Part shown: in pieces, positions 25,996-34,525 of the stretch
How the letters are laid out: every line of letters begins with the position of its first letter
Position numbering within the stretch: the stretch's first letter is position 1
From: Candidatus Altimarinota bacterium
GTDB lineage: Bacteria > Patescibacteriota > Gracilibacteria > BD1-5 > UBA2023
DNA: 49,058 bases
Assembly (NCBI GenBank): GCA_028689245.1
Contig: JAQTWO010000001.1
Coordinates: 1-49,058 of the forward strand
Direction of reading: 5' to 3'
Notes under the pieces: model-generated
The model's database searches: none
What the model was told of the DNA's origin: nothing
The model's input: only the letters and a program-made list of their open reading frames with translations
Made by a program: the position numbers and the translations under genes

Positions 25996-28900
25996 TTATT
26001 TCGCCACGATTCCATAGAGTTTATTTGGAACAAATATCTCTCGAACTATCGTGAGTCCATCCAGCCATTTGTTGATATCTGGGTCTTCCATGACTCGTGC
26101 TGCAACTTCTTCTTGAGAAACTCCATTGAGGAAGGTATGCGTTCCTCGAAGCTTCCCATTGATCTGAATAGCAATCGTCACTTCGTCATCGACGAGCATG
26201 AAATCCTGATATTCTGGCCAAGTAGCGTTGAAGACAGACCTCACCCCCTGCCCCTCTCCATCCATAGAGAGGGGGGTTTGATGTATTTTTCCTCCCTCTC
26301 CACACGTGGAGAGGGTTGGGGTGAGGTAAGACCAAAGCTCTTCCGCCAAATGCGGAGCAAATGGATGAAGCATTATAGCGAAATTCTCTTTCCATTCTTG
26401 TGCGCTTTCCGCATCTTTCGGAAGTCCTTCATTTACAAGGATCATGAGAGCAGCGATGGCAGTATTGAACTTGAATGCCTCGATGTCTTCACCGACCTTT
26501 TTGATGGTCTTGTGCATAAGCTTCATGGCTTTCATGTCATCCGTCGCAAAGCGTGGAGTTTCGAAGATGGCATACGCCTTATCAAGGAATCTTCGAACCC
26601 CGATGATAGCCTCTGTGTTCCATGGAGCAGAGTCTCGAAAATCCGCCATATACATCTCATAGAGACGGAATGTATCCGTCCCGTGTTCCTCGATGATAGA
26701 ATCTGGATTCACCACATTTTTCAGGCTTTTGCTCATCTTTGCGACGATTCTCTTTACTTCTTTTCCGGTAGCGGTTTCATAGAATTTTCCTTCCCGCTCT
26801 TCCACGAGATCGATGGCAACCAATCATCCATTTTCCCGTTCGTACGCATAGGAAAGAATCATCCCCTGATTATGGAGTTGTTGAAATGGCTCACTCGTCG
26901 GAACCACTCCTATATCGAAAAGGAATTTGTGCCAGAATCGTGCATAGAGCAGATGAAGAACGGCGTGTTCCGCTCCACCGACATAGCTATCCACATTCTG
27001 CCAGTATTTCAATAATTCTGGATCGACGATATATTCTGTATTGGCAGGGTCCATGAATCGGAGATAGTACCAACAAGAACCTGCCCATTGTGGCATAGTA
27101 TTGGTCTCACGCTTTCCTGTAAGATTGCTCGCAAGTTGTATATTTACAAAATCTGGAACCAATGCGAGTGGACTATTTCCGTCACCTGCTGGCTCAAAAT
27201 TCTCCACTTCTGGGAGCTCCAGCGGGAGGTGGTAATCGCAGATGATTTTCCCATAGAGTCCGTCGTAGATTTTGGAAACGACTTTTCCTCCAATTACGAG
27301 CTCACGAACTTTTCCACCGCAAGTCGCTCATACGGAACATTCGTCAGTAATCTCGTCTCGTTTGAGAATATAAGCAAGATTCACATCGGTTGCCTCAGAA
27401 ATATCGGAAATATGCGGAAGTTTTTTAAGGTCTTCGATTTCGAGGTGGATAAGCGGAATCGGTTCCCCCCAATATCGCTGACGAGAGAAAAGCCAATCAC
27501 GAAGTTTGTAATTGGTTTTCTTCTTTCCAAAGCCTTCGGATTCTGCTTTTTCGGCAAGTTTTTCGCGAGCTTCGGCAGAAGTGAGCCCAGTGAATTCGGC
27601 AGAATTTACGAGGATTCCATCTTCAGTAGTTATCTTCTTTATGTCTCTAATCATTCTTTCAATAGCATTGGCTTGGTCTTGTTTATTATTTTCCTCAAAA
27701 TCTTTTATAAGTTCATCGACTGGTACCCAAACTAATTCTACATTGTCATCATAATTATAGTCACTGATTTTCTCAATGTCTACATCTACAGAAAATATAT
27801 AATGAAGCATTGTTCTATCTGCTTGTTTTGGCTTCGAAAACCAATTCATTTGATAGACTCATAATTGATTCATTGCCTTTACAGAAACTCTAAGCTCTTC
27901 TATAATTTCCCTTGATAGACTTTCTTCTGGCTCTTCTCCCTCCTCGATTCCACCACCGATAAGTAAATATTGTCCATTAAATTTTGTCGAATCAGCCTTT
28001 GAAGATAGTTTTTCGCATAAAATTTTTCCATCTTTCATAATCACTGCACCAACCCTATCTCTTTTTTCAGAATTTTCTTTAAATACTCCGAAGGTTAGAG
28101 CAATACTCTGTTTTATCGGCAACCCCATCTTCTTCGCGAACTCAAAATCTCGTTCATCATGAGCTGGAACTGCCATAACCGCTCCCGTTCCGTAGGAACC
28201 GAGCACATAATCCCCTATCCAAACCGGGATTTGTTCTCCGTTAAAAGGATTCACAACATAGGAACCAGTAAAAACTCCCGTTTTCTCTTTTCCTTCGTTC
28301 GTTCGTTCGAGATCGGATTTTGCCTTGGATTCAGCGATATATTTTTCACAAGCAACTCGCTGCTCTGGAGTTATCCAGTTGTTCACATCTTTATGATCGG
28401 CTGCGAGCACGACATACGTCATCCCGTAAACCGTGTCTATTCGGGTGGTATAGACAGAAATAATATCTTCTGTACGAGAGTTTGTTTTTTCCTTGATATA
28501 TTTCATAAAGACCGTCTTCTTTAGGATTGCCGATTCATCACAAGGTTTGTTATACATAGCATAAATTCCTCGAATTTTTTCCATCTGAAAATCTTTTGGC
28601 GTATCGAGTTTTATGAATCAAAAATCATGATAATATTCCTCCAATTCTTTATCGCAGTCAATATAGAATTCGGTATTATTTGAGTGGTGGATGAGATGGG
28701 CAAATAATTTATATCAGAGTTTTCTTCCTCGAAACTCAGGATATATATACAGTCATCCGATATCAACAGCATCGTTTGTTCCATGTATTCTTGCAAAACC
28801 AACCATCTTTCCTTCTTTCTTCGCAACGATAAATTGCTCTTTTGCAAATTTATACGTATTTGCTTGATCCGCATTTTTTACCCGAAGAATTTCCTGAAAA

Positions 28901-29655
28901 TCTTCATCTGTCGCACCACTATAGGAAAAATCCTCTGCTCTTTTCAAAAAGAACTCCACCCCTTCGCTCTTCCCTATCCAGTTTCGTTGCATATCCTTAA
29001 TTCCTTCTGGCCAATCCAGTGCATCCACATCGGTCAAGAGTCGCTCTGCATAGGCAGTGATTTTCAGTACCCACTGGCGAATCTTACGTCGTTCCACACG
29101 AGTCCCACATCGATCACAGTTATTGTCTCCAACTACCTCTTCGTTAGCAAGTCCTGTCTTGCAACTGGGACAATAGTTGATTGGTAAATCTTGTTCGTAC
29201 GCAAGTCCTGCCTCAAAAAGCTTCAGAAATATCCACTGAGTCCATTTGTAGTACTCTGGATCTGTTGTTGCAATCTCACGACTCCAGTCATAGGAAAAAC
29301 CGAGTGAGAGAAGCTGACGTTTGTAATTGGCGATATTTTCATCGGTAATCTTTCTCGGGTGTATCCCTGTTTTGATCGCATAGTTTTCCGTCGGGAGACC
29401 GAAACTGTCCCACCCCATGGTGTGAAGCGTGCGAAATCCCTTATTGTGTTTGTAACGCGAAACGATATCGCTCGCTATATACCCTTTAGGGTGACCAACA
29501 TGCAGTCCTGCCCCCGACGGATATGGGAAAAAATCAAGCGTATAATATTTTGGAGTATCGAAATCCGAAGGCGTAACCGGATTGGGGGTTGCAAATACTT
29601 TGGTATCTTCCCAAAATTTCTGCCATTTTGATTCGATAGATTTTGGATTATACAT
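25996..29655 (-). CDS. leuS: Leucyl-tRNA synthetase with embedded GNAT-like and Nudix-like domains
   Basis: A 1219-residue protein; bacterial LeuRS is usually about 800-880. Canonical parts are in order: HVGH at 52-55, zinc-type [13 protein letters not shown], editing-domain TTRIDTVYG near 403 and [18 protein letters not shown] near 490, VNSAEF near 683, KMSKS near 974, and the C-terminal domain. Between SEGVEFF and TTR lies a GNAT-like segment (about 240-350: [15 protein letters not shown] is motif A). Between GLPIKQ and the VNSAEF element lies a Nudix-like domain (about 528-675: [13 protein letters not shown] then REIIEELRV, with Arg for the last Gly of the box). Six TGAs, three inside or at the edge of the GNAT segment. 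A palindromic repeat adds about 30 residues near the end. The start is the ATG at 29653-29655. First gene of the dcd series. Confidence 0.93.
26239..26326. repeat. GC-rich palindromic repeat translated within leuS
   Basis: CCTCACCCCCTGCCCCTCTCC at the left and GGAGAGGGTTGGGGTGAGG at the right are complementary, with two small hairpins (CTCTCC...GAGAGG; CCACACGTGG) between. It is translated into about 30 residues ([11 protein letters not shown] and STCGEGG) in the C-terminal part of LeuRS. Confidence 0.8.
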
Positions 29656-29754
29656 AAGAGTTCTCAAGTTATAAGGTTTTAATGTTCTCAAGTTCCATGC
29701 GGAAGATTCTTTAGAACTTTCCGCTTTAGAACTTTTGACTGTGTTTATATTATA
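29656..29754 (-). promoter_or_regulatory. leuS leader region and -10 box
   Basis: Minus-strand TATAAT at 29749-29754 without a good -35. The leader of about 85 nt holds two AGTTCTAAAG copies, a GCGGAA/TTCCGC stem, two AACTTGAGAAC copies, and a 9-codon ORF (M-E-L-E-N-I-K-T-L) ending just before the leuS start. It could be an attenuation-type leader, unproven. Confidence 0.4.
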
Positions 29755-29791
29755 GAAAACCTCTCATTTGTCCACTTTTTGTCCACAAAAA

Positions 29792-29817
29792 AATCCCTTC
29801 GTTCTCACGAAGGGATT
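29792..29817 (-). terminator. Terminator of the pilin-like gene
   Basis: AATCCCTTCGT-TCTC-ACGAAGGGATT, perfect 11-bp stem. On the minus strand it is followed by seven T, 15 bases after the stop of the pilin-like gene and before the leuS promoter. Confidence 0.85.
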
Positions 29818-29831
29818 CCATATCATGAACA

Positions 29832-30176
29832 TTATTTAACAAGTGACTCGATAACGAACTTGATGATAGAAGAAGCGATGAAGATAACAAAGAGTCCGAG
29901 AACAGCATTTACGAGAATCTTCTTCCCTCATTTTACTTTGTCGTCATTTCCACCGGCAGTGAGTATCTGGAACCCTCCGTAAAGAGCGAATGCAACCGCT
30001 ATCAGGTAGAGAAAATTCGTTGCAAATGACATGAGTGACTGAGCGGCAGTCGGGAAATCATCAGTACGTCCTTGTAATCGTGAATCCACTCCTCCTGGAC
30101 TAATGGCCGCAAAAGACTGTTCAAGAGAAGCAAGAGTTGCAACGGAGATAAAACCAACTTTTTTGAGTATCTGCAT
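29832..30176 (-). CDS. TrbC/VirB2 pilin-like membrane protein
   Basis: A 114-residue protein: signal peptide (about residues 1-24, ending SFA), a short exposed segment, then two membrane helices around a conserved turn (GGFQILTAGGNDDKVK, followed by a TGA glycine). This two-helix pattern with the GG-N-D-D-K-V turn is typical of pilin-like proteins common in CPR genomes, grouped with conjugal TrbC/VirB2 pilins. The N-terminal part of the giant protein at 36896-42355 is a paralogue of it. No secretion genes lie beside it. It has its own promoter (30210-30238) and terminator. Confidence 0.78.
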
Positions 30177-30209
30177 ATTTATAAAGTTATGGATATAAGT
30201 AACTTCGGT

Positions 30210-30238
30210 AGTATATAGAAGCAATGCCAAAAAGTCAA
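30210..30238 (-). promoter_or_regulatory. Promoter of the pilin-like gene
   Basis: TTGACT (30233-30238), 17-nt spacer, TATACT (30210-30215) on the minus strand. The best sigma-70-like match in the window, giving a leader of about 27 nt without a Shine-Dalgarno. Confidence 0.75.
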
Positions 30239-30239
30239 A

Positions 30240-30265
30240 AAAAAAGAGCGATAAATCACTCTTTT
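30240..30265 (-). terminator. Terminator of the rpsF-ssb-rpsR operon
   Basis: AAAAAGAG/CTCTTTTT stem with a 10-nt loop, followed on the minus strand by T residues that merge into the next gene's -35 box. Confidence 0.7.
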
Positions 30266-30271
30266 TCTTTT

Positions 30272-30559
30272 TTAAATGAGTTCGTCTTCTGTTTTCTCGA
30301 TCACGGAAGCTGGAGTACTCACGAGAGTCTTTACTGGTGCTGTCGTAGCACGAGGATTGAGAACATAGGGGAGAAGCGCCATGTATCGAGCTCGTTTGAT
30401 TGCCTGAGCGAGCTTTCGCTGATTCTTGAGAGCGACATCAGAATAGTATCGTGGAACGATCTTGTTAAATTTCGTAATATATTGACGGAGAAATGCAACA
30501 TCTTTGTAATCGATGTGCTTCATACCAAGTGCCTCAATAGGGCAAAGAGTCTTTGACAT
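30272..30559 (-). CDS. rpsR: Ribosomal protein bS18
   Basis: A 95-residue S18: [19 protein letters not shown] and the core [36 protein letters not shown] are unmistakable. S18 binds 16S rRNA with S6 in the 30S platform. The C-terminus is extended by about 20 residues of mixed Thr/Val/Glu. No TGA codons. It is last in the conserved order rpsF-ssb-rpsR. Confidence 0.97.
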   Translation of the reverse strand: MSKTLCPIEALGMKHIDYKDVAFLRQYITKFNKIVPRYYSDVALKNQRKLAQAIKRARYMALLPYVLNPRATTAPVKTLVSTPASVIEKTEDELI

Positions 30560-30576
30560 AAAATGAAAGGTAAAAT

Positions 30577-30651
30577 GTAGAGATATACCGTGGTATATCT
30601 ATACGAAAATAAATGGTAAAATGTACAGATAAAGCAATGCTTTATCTGTAC
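30577..30651 (-). repeat. Tandem hairpins between ssb and rpsR
   Basis: Two adjacent stems: GTAGAGATATACC...GGTATATCTATAC (30577-30604, one mismatch) and GTACAGATAAAGCA...TGCTTTATCTGTAC (30623-30651, perfect). Each is preceded by a GGTAAAAT repeat. The stems differ in sequence but keep pairing, so structure appears to matter. Possibly an RNA processing or translational control site. Confidence 0.65.
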
Positions 30652-30660
30652 GAAATAATA

Positions 30661-31074
30661 TTAAAATTTATCGTCTGCGAGATCATCAAAGTGATCAAGT
30701 ACTGTCTCATCGAGGATTTCCCCCTCATCTTCCGCGAAATCTTCACGCTTGTTGAGGAATATGAGATTTGAAACAACCACTTCCGTTTTATGAAGTTTTG
30801 TTCCATCCTCTTTGTCCAGAACACGAGTTTTAAGTCGTCCTTCTATATAGATGAGTTTTCCCTTTACAAGAAATTGTTCACTTCGCTCAGCAAGAGGACC
30901 CCATGCTACACAATTTGTATATTCTGCCTCGCTTTGATTTATTCCTGCCGCATCGCGATAATAACGATTGGTGGCAACAGTGAAAAGTGCGATTTTTTTG
31001 TCGCCTGCCGTGGATTTAATATACGGATCCTTGGTAACATTACCGATGAGGATAACTTTATTAACGGTTCTCAT
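30661..31074 (-). CDS. ssb: Single-stranded DNA-binding protein
   Basis: A 137-residue SSB with an OB fold: MRTVNKVILIGNVTKDP, FTVATNR, CVAWGPLAER and GKLIYIEGRLKTR in the usual order. The acidic C-terminal tail ends in LADDKF; the canonical DDDxPF tip that recruits partner proteins is modified. I chose the second ATG (31072-31074), which puts NKVILIGN at the usual position. Second gene of the rpsF operon. Confidence 0.95.
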   Translation of the reverse strand: MRTVNKVILIGNVTKDPYIKSTAGDKKIALFTVATNRYYRDAAGINQSEAEYTNCVAWGPLAERSEQFLVKGKLIYIEGRLKTRVLDKEDGTKLHKTEVVVSNLIFLNKREDFAEDEGEILDETVLDHFDDLADDKF

Positions 31075-31127
31075 AATCAAATTAAATGAAAGGGGTAAAA
31101 ACAGGGATCAACGTAATGTAGGATAGA

Positions 31128-31421
31128 TTATTCGGCGTCTTCCAATCGAACGAACATATGTCTCCAGATGTCCTTTTTCAGATTAAAATCCTTGGTTGCA
31201 GCAAAGAAATCCCCACTTGAGAGCGTGAGAGTAAAGAGAACATAGTATCCAGTTTTTGAGTTTCGGATCTTGTAGGCAAGATCTTTCACTCCCCAGATAT
31301 CTTCTTTGTCAATGGTGGCACCAATATTGGTAAGTTCGGCTTTTACTTCGCCAAGAAGTGTTGCAGCACCCGCATCTCCAAGTTCTGGATTGAGGATGAG
31401 CATAAGTTCATATTTTCTCAT
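31128..31421 (-). CDS. rpsF: Ribosomal protein bS6
   Basis: A 97-residue S6: MRKYELMLILNPEL and the core DIWGVKDLAYKIRNSKTGYYVLF are typical; the partner of S18 in the 30S platform. No TGA codons. First gene of the rpsF-ssb-rpsR operon. Its promoter is at 31551-31578, leaving a leader of about 120 nt containing a hairpin (about 31432-31469). Confidence 0.95.
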   Translation of the reverse strand: MRKYELMLILNPELGDAGAATLLGEVKAELTNIGATIDKEDIWGVKDLAYKIRNSKTGYYVLFTLTLSSGDFFAATKDFNLKKDIWRHMFVRLEDAE

Positions 31422-31431
31422 AGAGCTTATG

Positions 31432-31469
31432 GATTATATCTTCGATGTAGAAATCGAAGAAAGATATAA
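31432..31469 (-). promoter_or_regulatory. Leader hairpin upstream of rpsF
   Basis: TTATATCTT-CTTCGAT and its near-complement ATCGAAG-ATATAA form a stem about 11 bases before rpsF. In other bacteria an S6:S18-binding leader regulates this operon; the known consensus is not evident here, so only the location supports that role. Confidence 0.4.
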
Positions 31470-31550
31470 ATAAAAATGAAGCTTATAACAGGAGATGAAG
31501 AGAAGTCTTTAAAGGTATTCTCTACCATTTTCCCGAAAAAGTTCCGCCGG

Positions 31551-31578
31551 ATTATAGACGAAAGTGACAAAAAAGCAA
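31551..31578 (-). promoter_or_regulatory. Promoter of the rpsF operon
   Basis: TTGCTT (31573-31578), 16-nt spacer, TATAAT (31551-31556) on the minus strand. Its -35 overlaps the T tract of the topA terminator. Confidence 0.7.
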
Positions 31579-31614
31579 AAGATTTTTACAGCTCTTGTGC
31601 GTCCAATCTTTTGC
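31575..31614 (-). terminator. Terminator of topA
   Basis: GCAAAAGATT/AATCTTTTGC, 10-bp stem with a 20-nt loop, followed on the minus strand by six T. It ends the topA transcript directly at the rpsF promoter. Confidence 0.65.
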
Positions 31615-31728
31615 CCGTATTCACGATAACAGATTCCATGATTCGAGCATATAATGAGAGTATCTCAGTATGTATCTTTTTAAAACAATCCCCGAGTGAG
31701 ATAAAAAGAGACTACGTGAGAATCCTTA

Positions 31729-33936
31729 TTATTCCTCTACCGGTTCTTCTTTCGGAAGATTCTTGGCATTCTTACACTCTGGGTAGGCACTACAGGCAAG
31801 GAACGGTCCGCGTTTGGAGTTCTTGACATGCATGATTCCCTCTCCGCACTTGTCGCAGGTTCCTCCTCCGTGTTTCTCTTCGAGTCCAGCGAGTTTCTTA
31901 TCCGGGATTTTCCCGATCCATTTAATTTCTGGGTAGAGCGAGCTCGCAAGGAATGGTCCGAATCGACCGGTTTTCACGACGATGGTTCCTCCGGCTGGAC
32001 ACTCTTTCCCTTCATACTCTGCTCGAAGCTCCGCAAGTTGTTCTTCTTGTCCGGGAACCACGATATTTTCGAGGTAATCACAGGTCGGATAGTTGGAACA
32101 TCCGATGAATCGTCCGTTCTTTGAGAATTTATAGACCAGTTCGGAGTCACACTTTGGGCAGGCTTTTCCGACTTTTTCTTGAACTTTTCCTTTTTCTTCC
32201 ATGGCTGCTATGAGGTAAGTGCTAAATTTCTTGTAGAATATATCGAGCATCTCGGTCCATTCGAGCTCTCATCGGGATACGATATCGAACTCTTCTTCGA
32301 CCTTCGCCGTGAACTTGTAGTCCATAAGCTCTGGGAATCGAGTCTCGAGGAAGTCATTTACCGTGAAGGCGATATCGGTCGGAGCGAGCTTCTTGTCGAT
32401 TTTTTCGACATATCCACGTTCTACAATGGTTCCGATGGTCGGAGCATAGGTTGCTGGACGTCCAATCTCTTCGGATTCGAGTTTCTTGACGAGCATGGCT
32501 TCCGTATAACGGGAAGGTGGTCGGGAGAATGCCTGTGAACCGAAGAGCTTATGCGCAATCGCAGTTTCTCCGACTTTGAGGTCGGGAAGTGTGCTTGGTC
32601 CAGCTCCATCTTCTGTTTCTTCGTCGTCGTTTCCTTCGACATAGAGCTTCATAAAACCTGGGAACTTGATGACTTCTCCCTTGGAAATCCAATCCTGGTC
32701 AGGTGCAACGGTTGGAGCGAAAGTGAAAGTGGTAGTCTCAATCTTGGCTTCTTGCATCTGTGATGCGACGGTTCGTTCCCAGATGAGTCGGTAGAGTCGG
32801 AGATCTCCGCCCTCGAGTCCGATGGTTTCTGGAGTCTTGTCGATGTAGGCTGGTCGAATCGCCTCGTGCGCCTCTTGGGCATTGGCTTGTTTGGTCTTGT
32901 ATTTTCGTCCTCCGGCAATAGAATACTCTTTTCCAAATGTCGAGTCGATATAACTTCGACAGGCATCCATGGCGAGCGTCGAAAGATTCACGGAATCGGT
33001 ACGCATATAGGTAATGAGCCCATTCTGGTACAGATTCTGTGCCACGGTCATGGTCTGAGCGAGCGAGAATCCAAGCTTACGGGATGCTTCTTGTTGGAGT
33101 GTGGAAGTGGTGAATGGAGCTCCGGGAAGTCGAGTTGTGTTTTTTTTATCAGCATCTGCGAGCGTGAATTCGAGAGTGGTTTCTGCTTCGTAGAATTTGT
33201 TTCCCTTCTTGTCGGTTTTTTCTACGAGAGAATCGACTGCGAATCCGAGAACCGCGAGTATCTTCTGGATATCTTCGGTATTCTTGAGTTTCTTCGCTTT
33301 TCCAGAGAGTTTGGCGAAATCTATTCCAAATTTGACTCCTTTCGCCTCAGCCTCGACTCGAAGCTTCCAACTTTCCTCGGGTTTGAAATTCTGGATTTCC
33401 CGTTCCCGCTCGACGATGAGTTTCACGGCGATGGATTGTACTCGTCCTGCGGAGAGTCCGGTACGGATTTTCTGCCAGAGAACAGGCGATACTTTAAACC
33501 CCACGAGTCTGTCAAGGATGCGTCGGGATTGTTGCGCATTCACCAGATCCATGTCGATGGTTCTCGGTTCAGCAAATGACTTTTGAATTGCTTCCTTTGT
33601 AACTTCGTTGTAGGTAACGCGGGCAACAGTTTTTGGATCAAGATTGAGAGTCTCTGCCAGGTGCCAGGCAATCGCCTCTCCTTCACGGTCCGGATCGGTT
33701 GCGAGTATGACATTATCCGCTTCCTTTACGAGCTTCTTGAGCTCAGCTACAACTTTCTTTTTTTCATCGGAGACGATATAGGTTGGGGCAAATTTGTTTG
33801 CGATATCAATCCCAAGGTCTTTCTTGACGAGGTCGCGGATATGTCCGAAGGATGCTTTTACAACGTAATCTTTTCCGAGGTATTTTTCGATGGTTTTTCC
33901 TTTTGTAGGAGACTCGACGATGACGAGATTTTTCAT
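31729..33936 (-). CDS. topA: DNA topoisomerase I
   Basis: A 735-residue type IA topoisomerase. The Toprim domain starts KNLVIVESPTKGKTIEKYLG; TDPDREGEAIAWHL carries the acidic metal triad; GLITYMRTDS holds the active-site Tyr; HEAIRP follows. The C-terminus has zinc-ribbon modules: first and third with CxxC pairs (CPKC, CDKC), the middle one degenerate (CPAGG, no second pair). One TGA at 32266-32268 joins the two conventional ORFs (VSRGELEWTEM). It relaxes negative supercoils. The start at 33934-33936 places VIVESPTK near residue 4 as usual. Confidence 0.97.
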
Positions 33937-33968
33937 TGAGATGAGTGAAATGGGATAATTTAGATGAC

Positions 33969-33996
33969 AGGATAGATACGAAGAGATGAAAGTCAA
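33969..33996 (-). promoter_or_regulatory. Promoter of topA
   Basis: TTGACT (33991-33996), 16-nt spacer, TATCCT (33969-33974) on the minus strand. Confidence 0.5.
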
Positions 33997-34004
33997 AAGA
34001 TTTT

Positions 34005-34032
34005 TTGATTTATGAAGGGAAAACCCTATACT
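34005..34032 (+). promoter_or_regulatory. Promoter of the lipoprotein gene
   Basis: TTGATT (34005-34010), 16-nt spacer, TATACT (34027-34032), about 32 bases before the ATG and divergent from the topA promoter. Confidence 0.6.
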
Positions 34033-34064
34033 TCGTACTGTTTATATGATTAATCCCTATTACT

Positions 34065-34418
34065 ATGAAATATATCGTCTGTTCGCTCGTGTTTCTCAAC
34101 CTCACCGGTTGCTCTCTTTTAAATAATGGGGGAGAGAGTACCCCTTCGCCTATCGTGTCCGAATCGGGAAGAGTTTCCCAAGAAACGACCGCTCTCAGCG
34201 GATCGAATGCTCTCTCTTCAACAGGGGACGTTCTCTCCACATCGGGAGGGACGAGTATTTCATCCGGTACCACACAAACTCTTGTTTCTCCAAAACCTCC
34301 TCTCGTGACCGCGACCGGAACAAAAACTTGAACCAGTGGAGATACTGACCCCGAGGTAGAAAGCATAACCAATGATATTAACAAGATATTTGACGATATC
34401 GCAAAAGAAGGGAAGTAA
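34065..34418 (+). CDS. Small Ser/Thr-rich lipoprotein
   Basis: A 117-residue protein with a lipoprotein signal peptide (LVFLNLTGCS; lipobox LTGC, cysteine at residue 16). The mature part is a low-complexity Ser/Thr/Gly linker, a TGA glycine in KTGTSGD, and an acidic helical end (DINKIFDDIAKEGK). It would be membrane-tethered and exposed outside the cell. No family recognised. A strong terminator follows. Confidence 0.75.
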
Positions 34419-34443
34419 TCATCCCCCCCCCCCGAAATTGGTC

Positions 34444-34484
34444 AAAATCCCCTTCTCTTAATTCTCTGCAAGGAAGGGGATTTT
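34444..34484. terminator. Bidirectional terminator
   Basis: AAAATCCCCTTC/GAAGGGGATTTT, 12-bp stem with a 17-nt loop, between the convergent lipoprotein gene and the PKD protein gene. A run of about ten C lies just upstream (34424-34433). Confidence 0.85.
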
Positions 34485-34525
34485 GCATTCTAAGAATGAG
34501 ACGGGGGGCGTTGAACTCCGAGGTG

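Noticed and set aside
25954-27015. 353-codon plus-strand ORF opposite leuS
   Set aside because: The minus strand carries the LeuRS KMSKS region; the plus reading has no family features.
31476-31826. 116-codon plus-strand ORF between rpsF and topA
   Set aside because: Overlaps the rpsF promoter, the topA terminator and the topA 3' end on the other strand; no recognisable motif.
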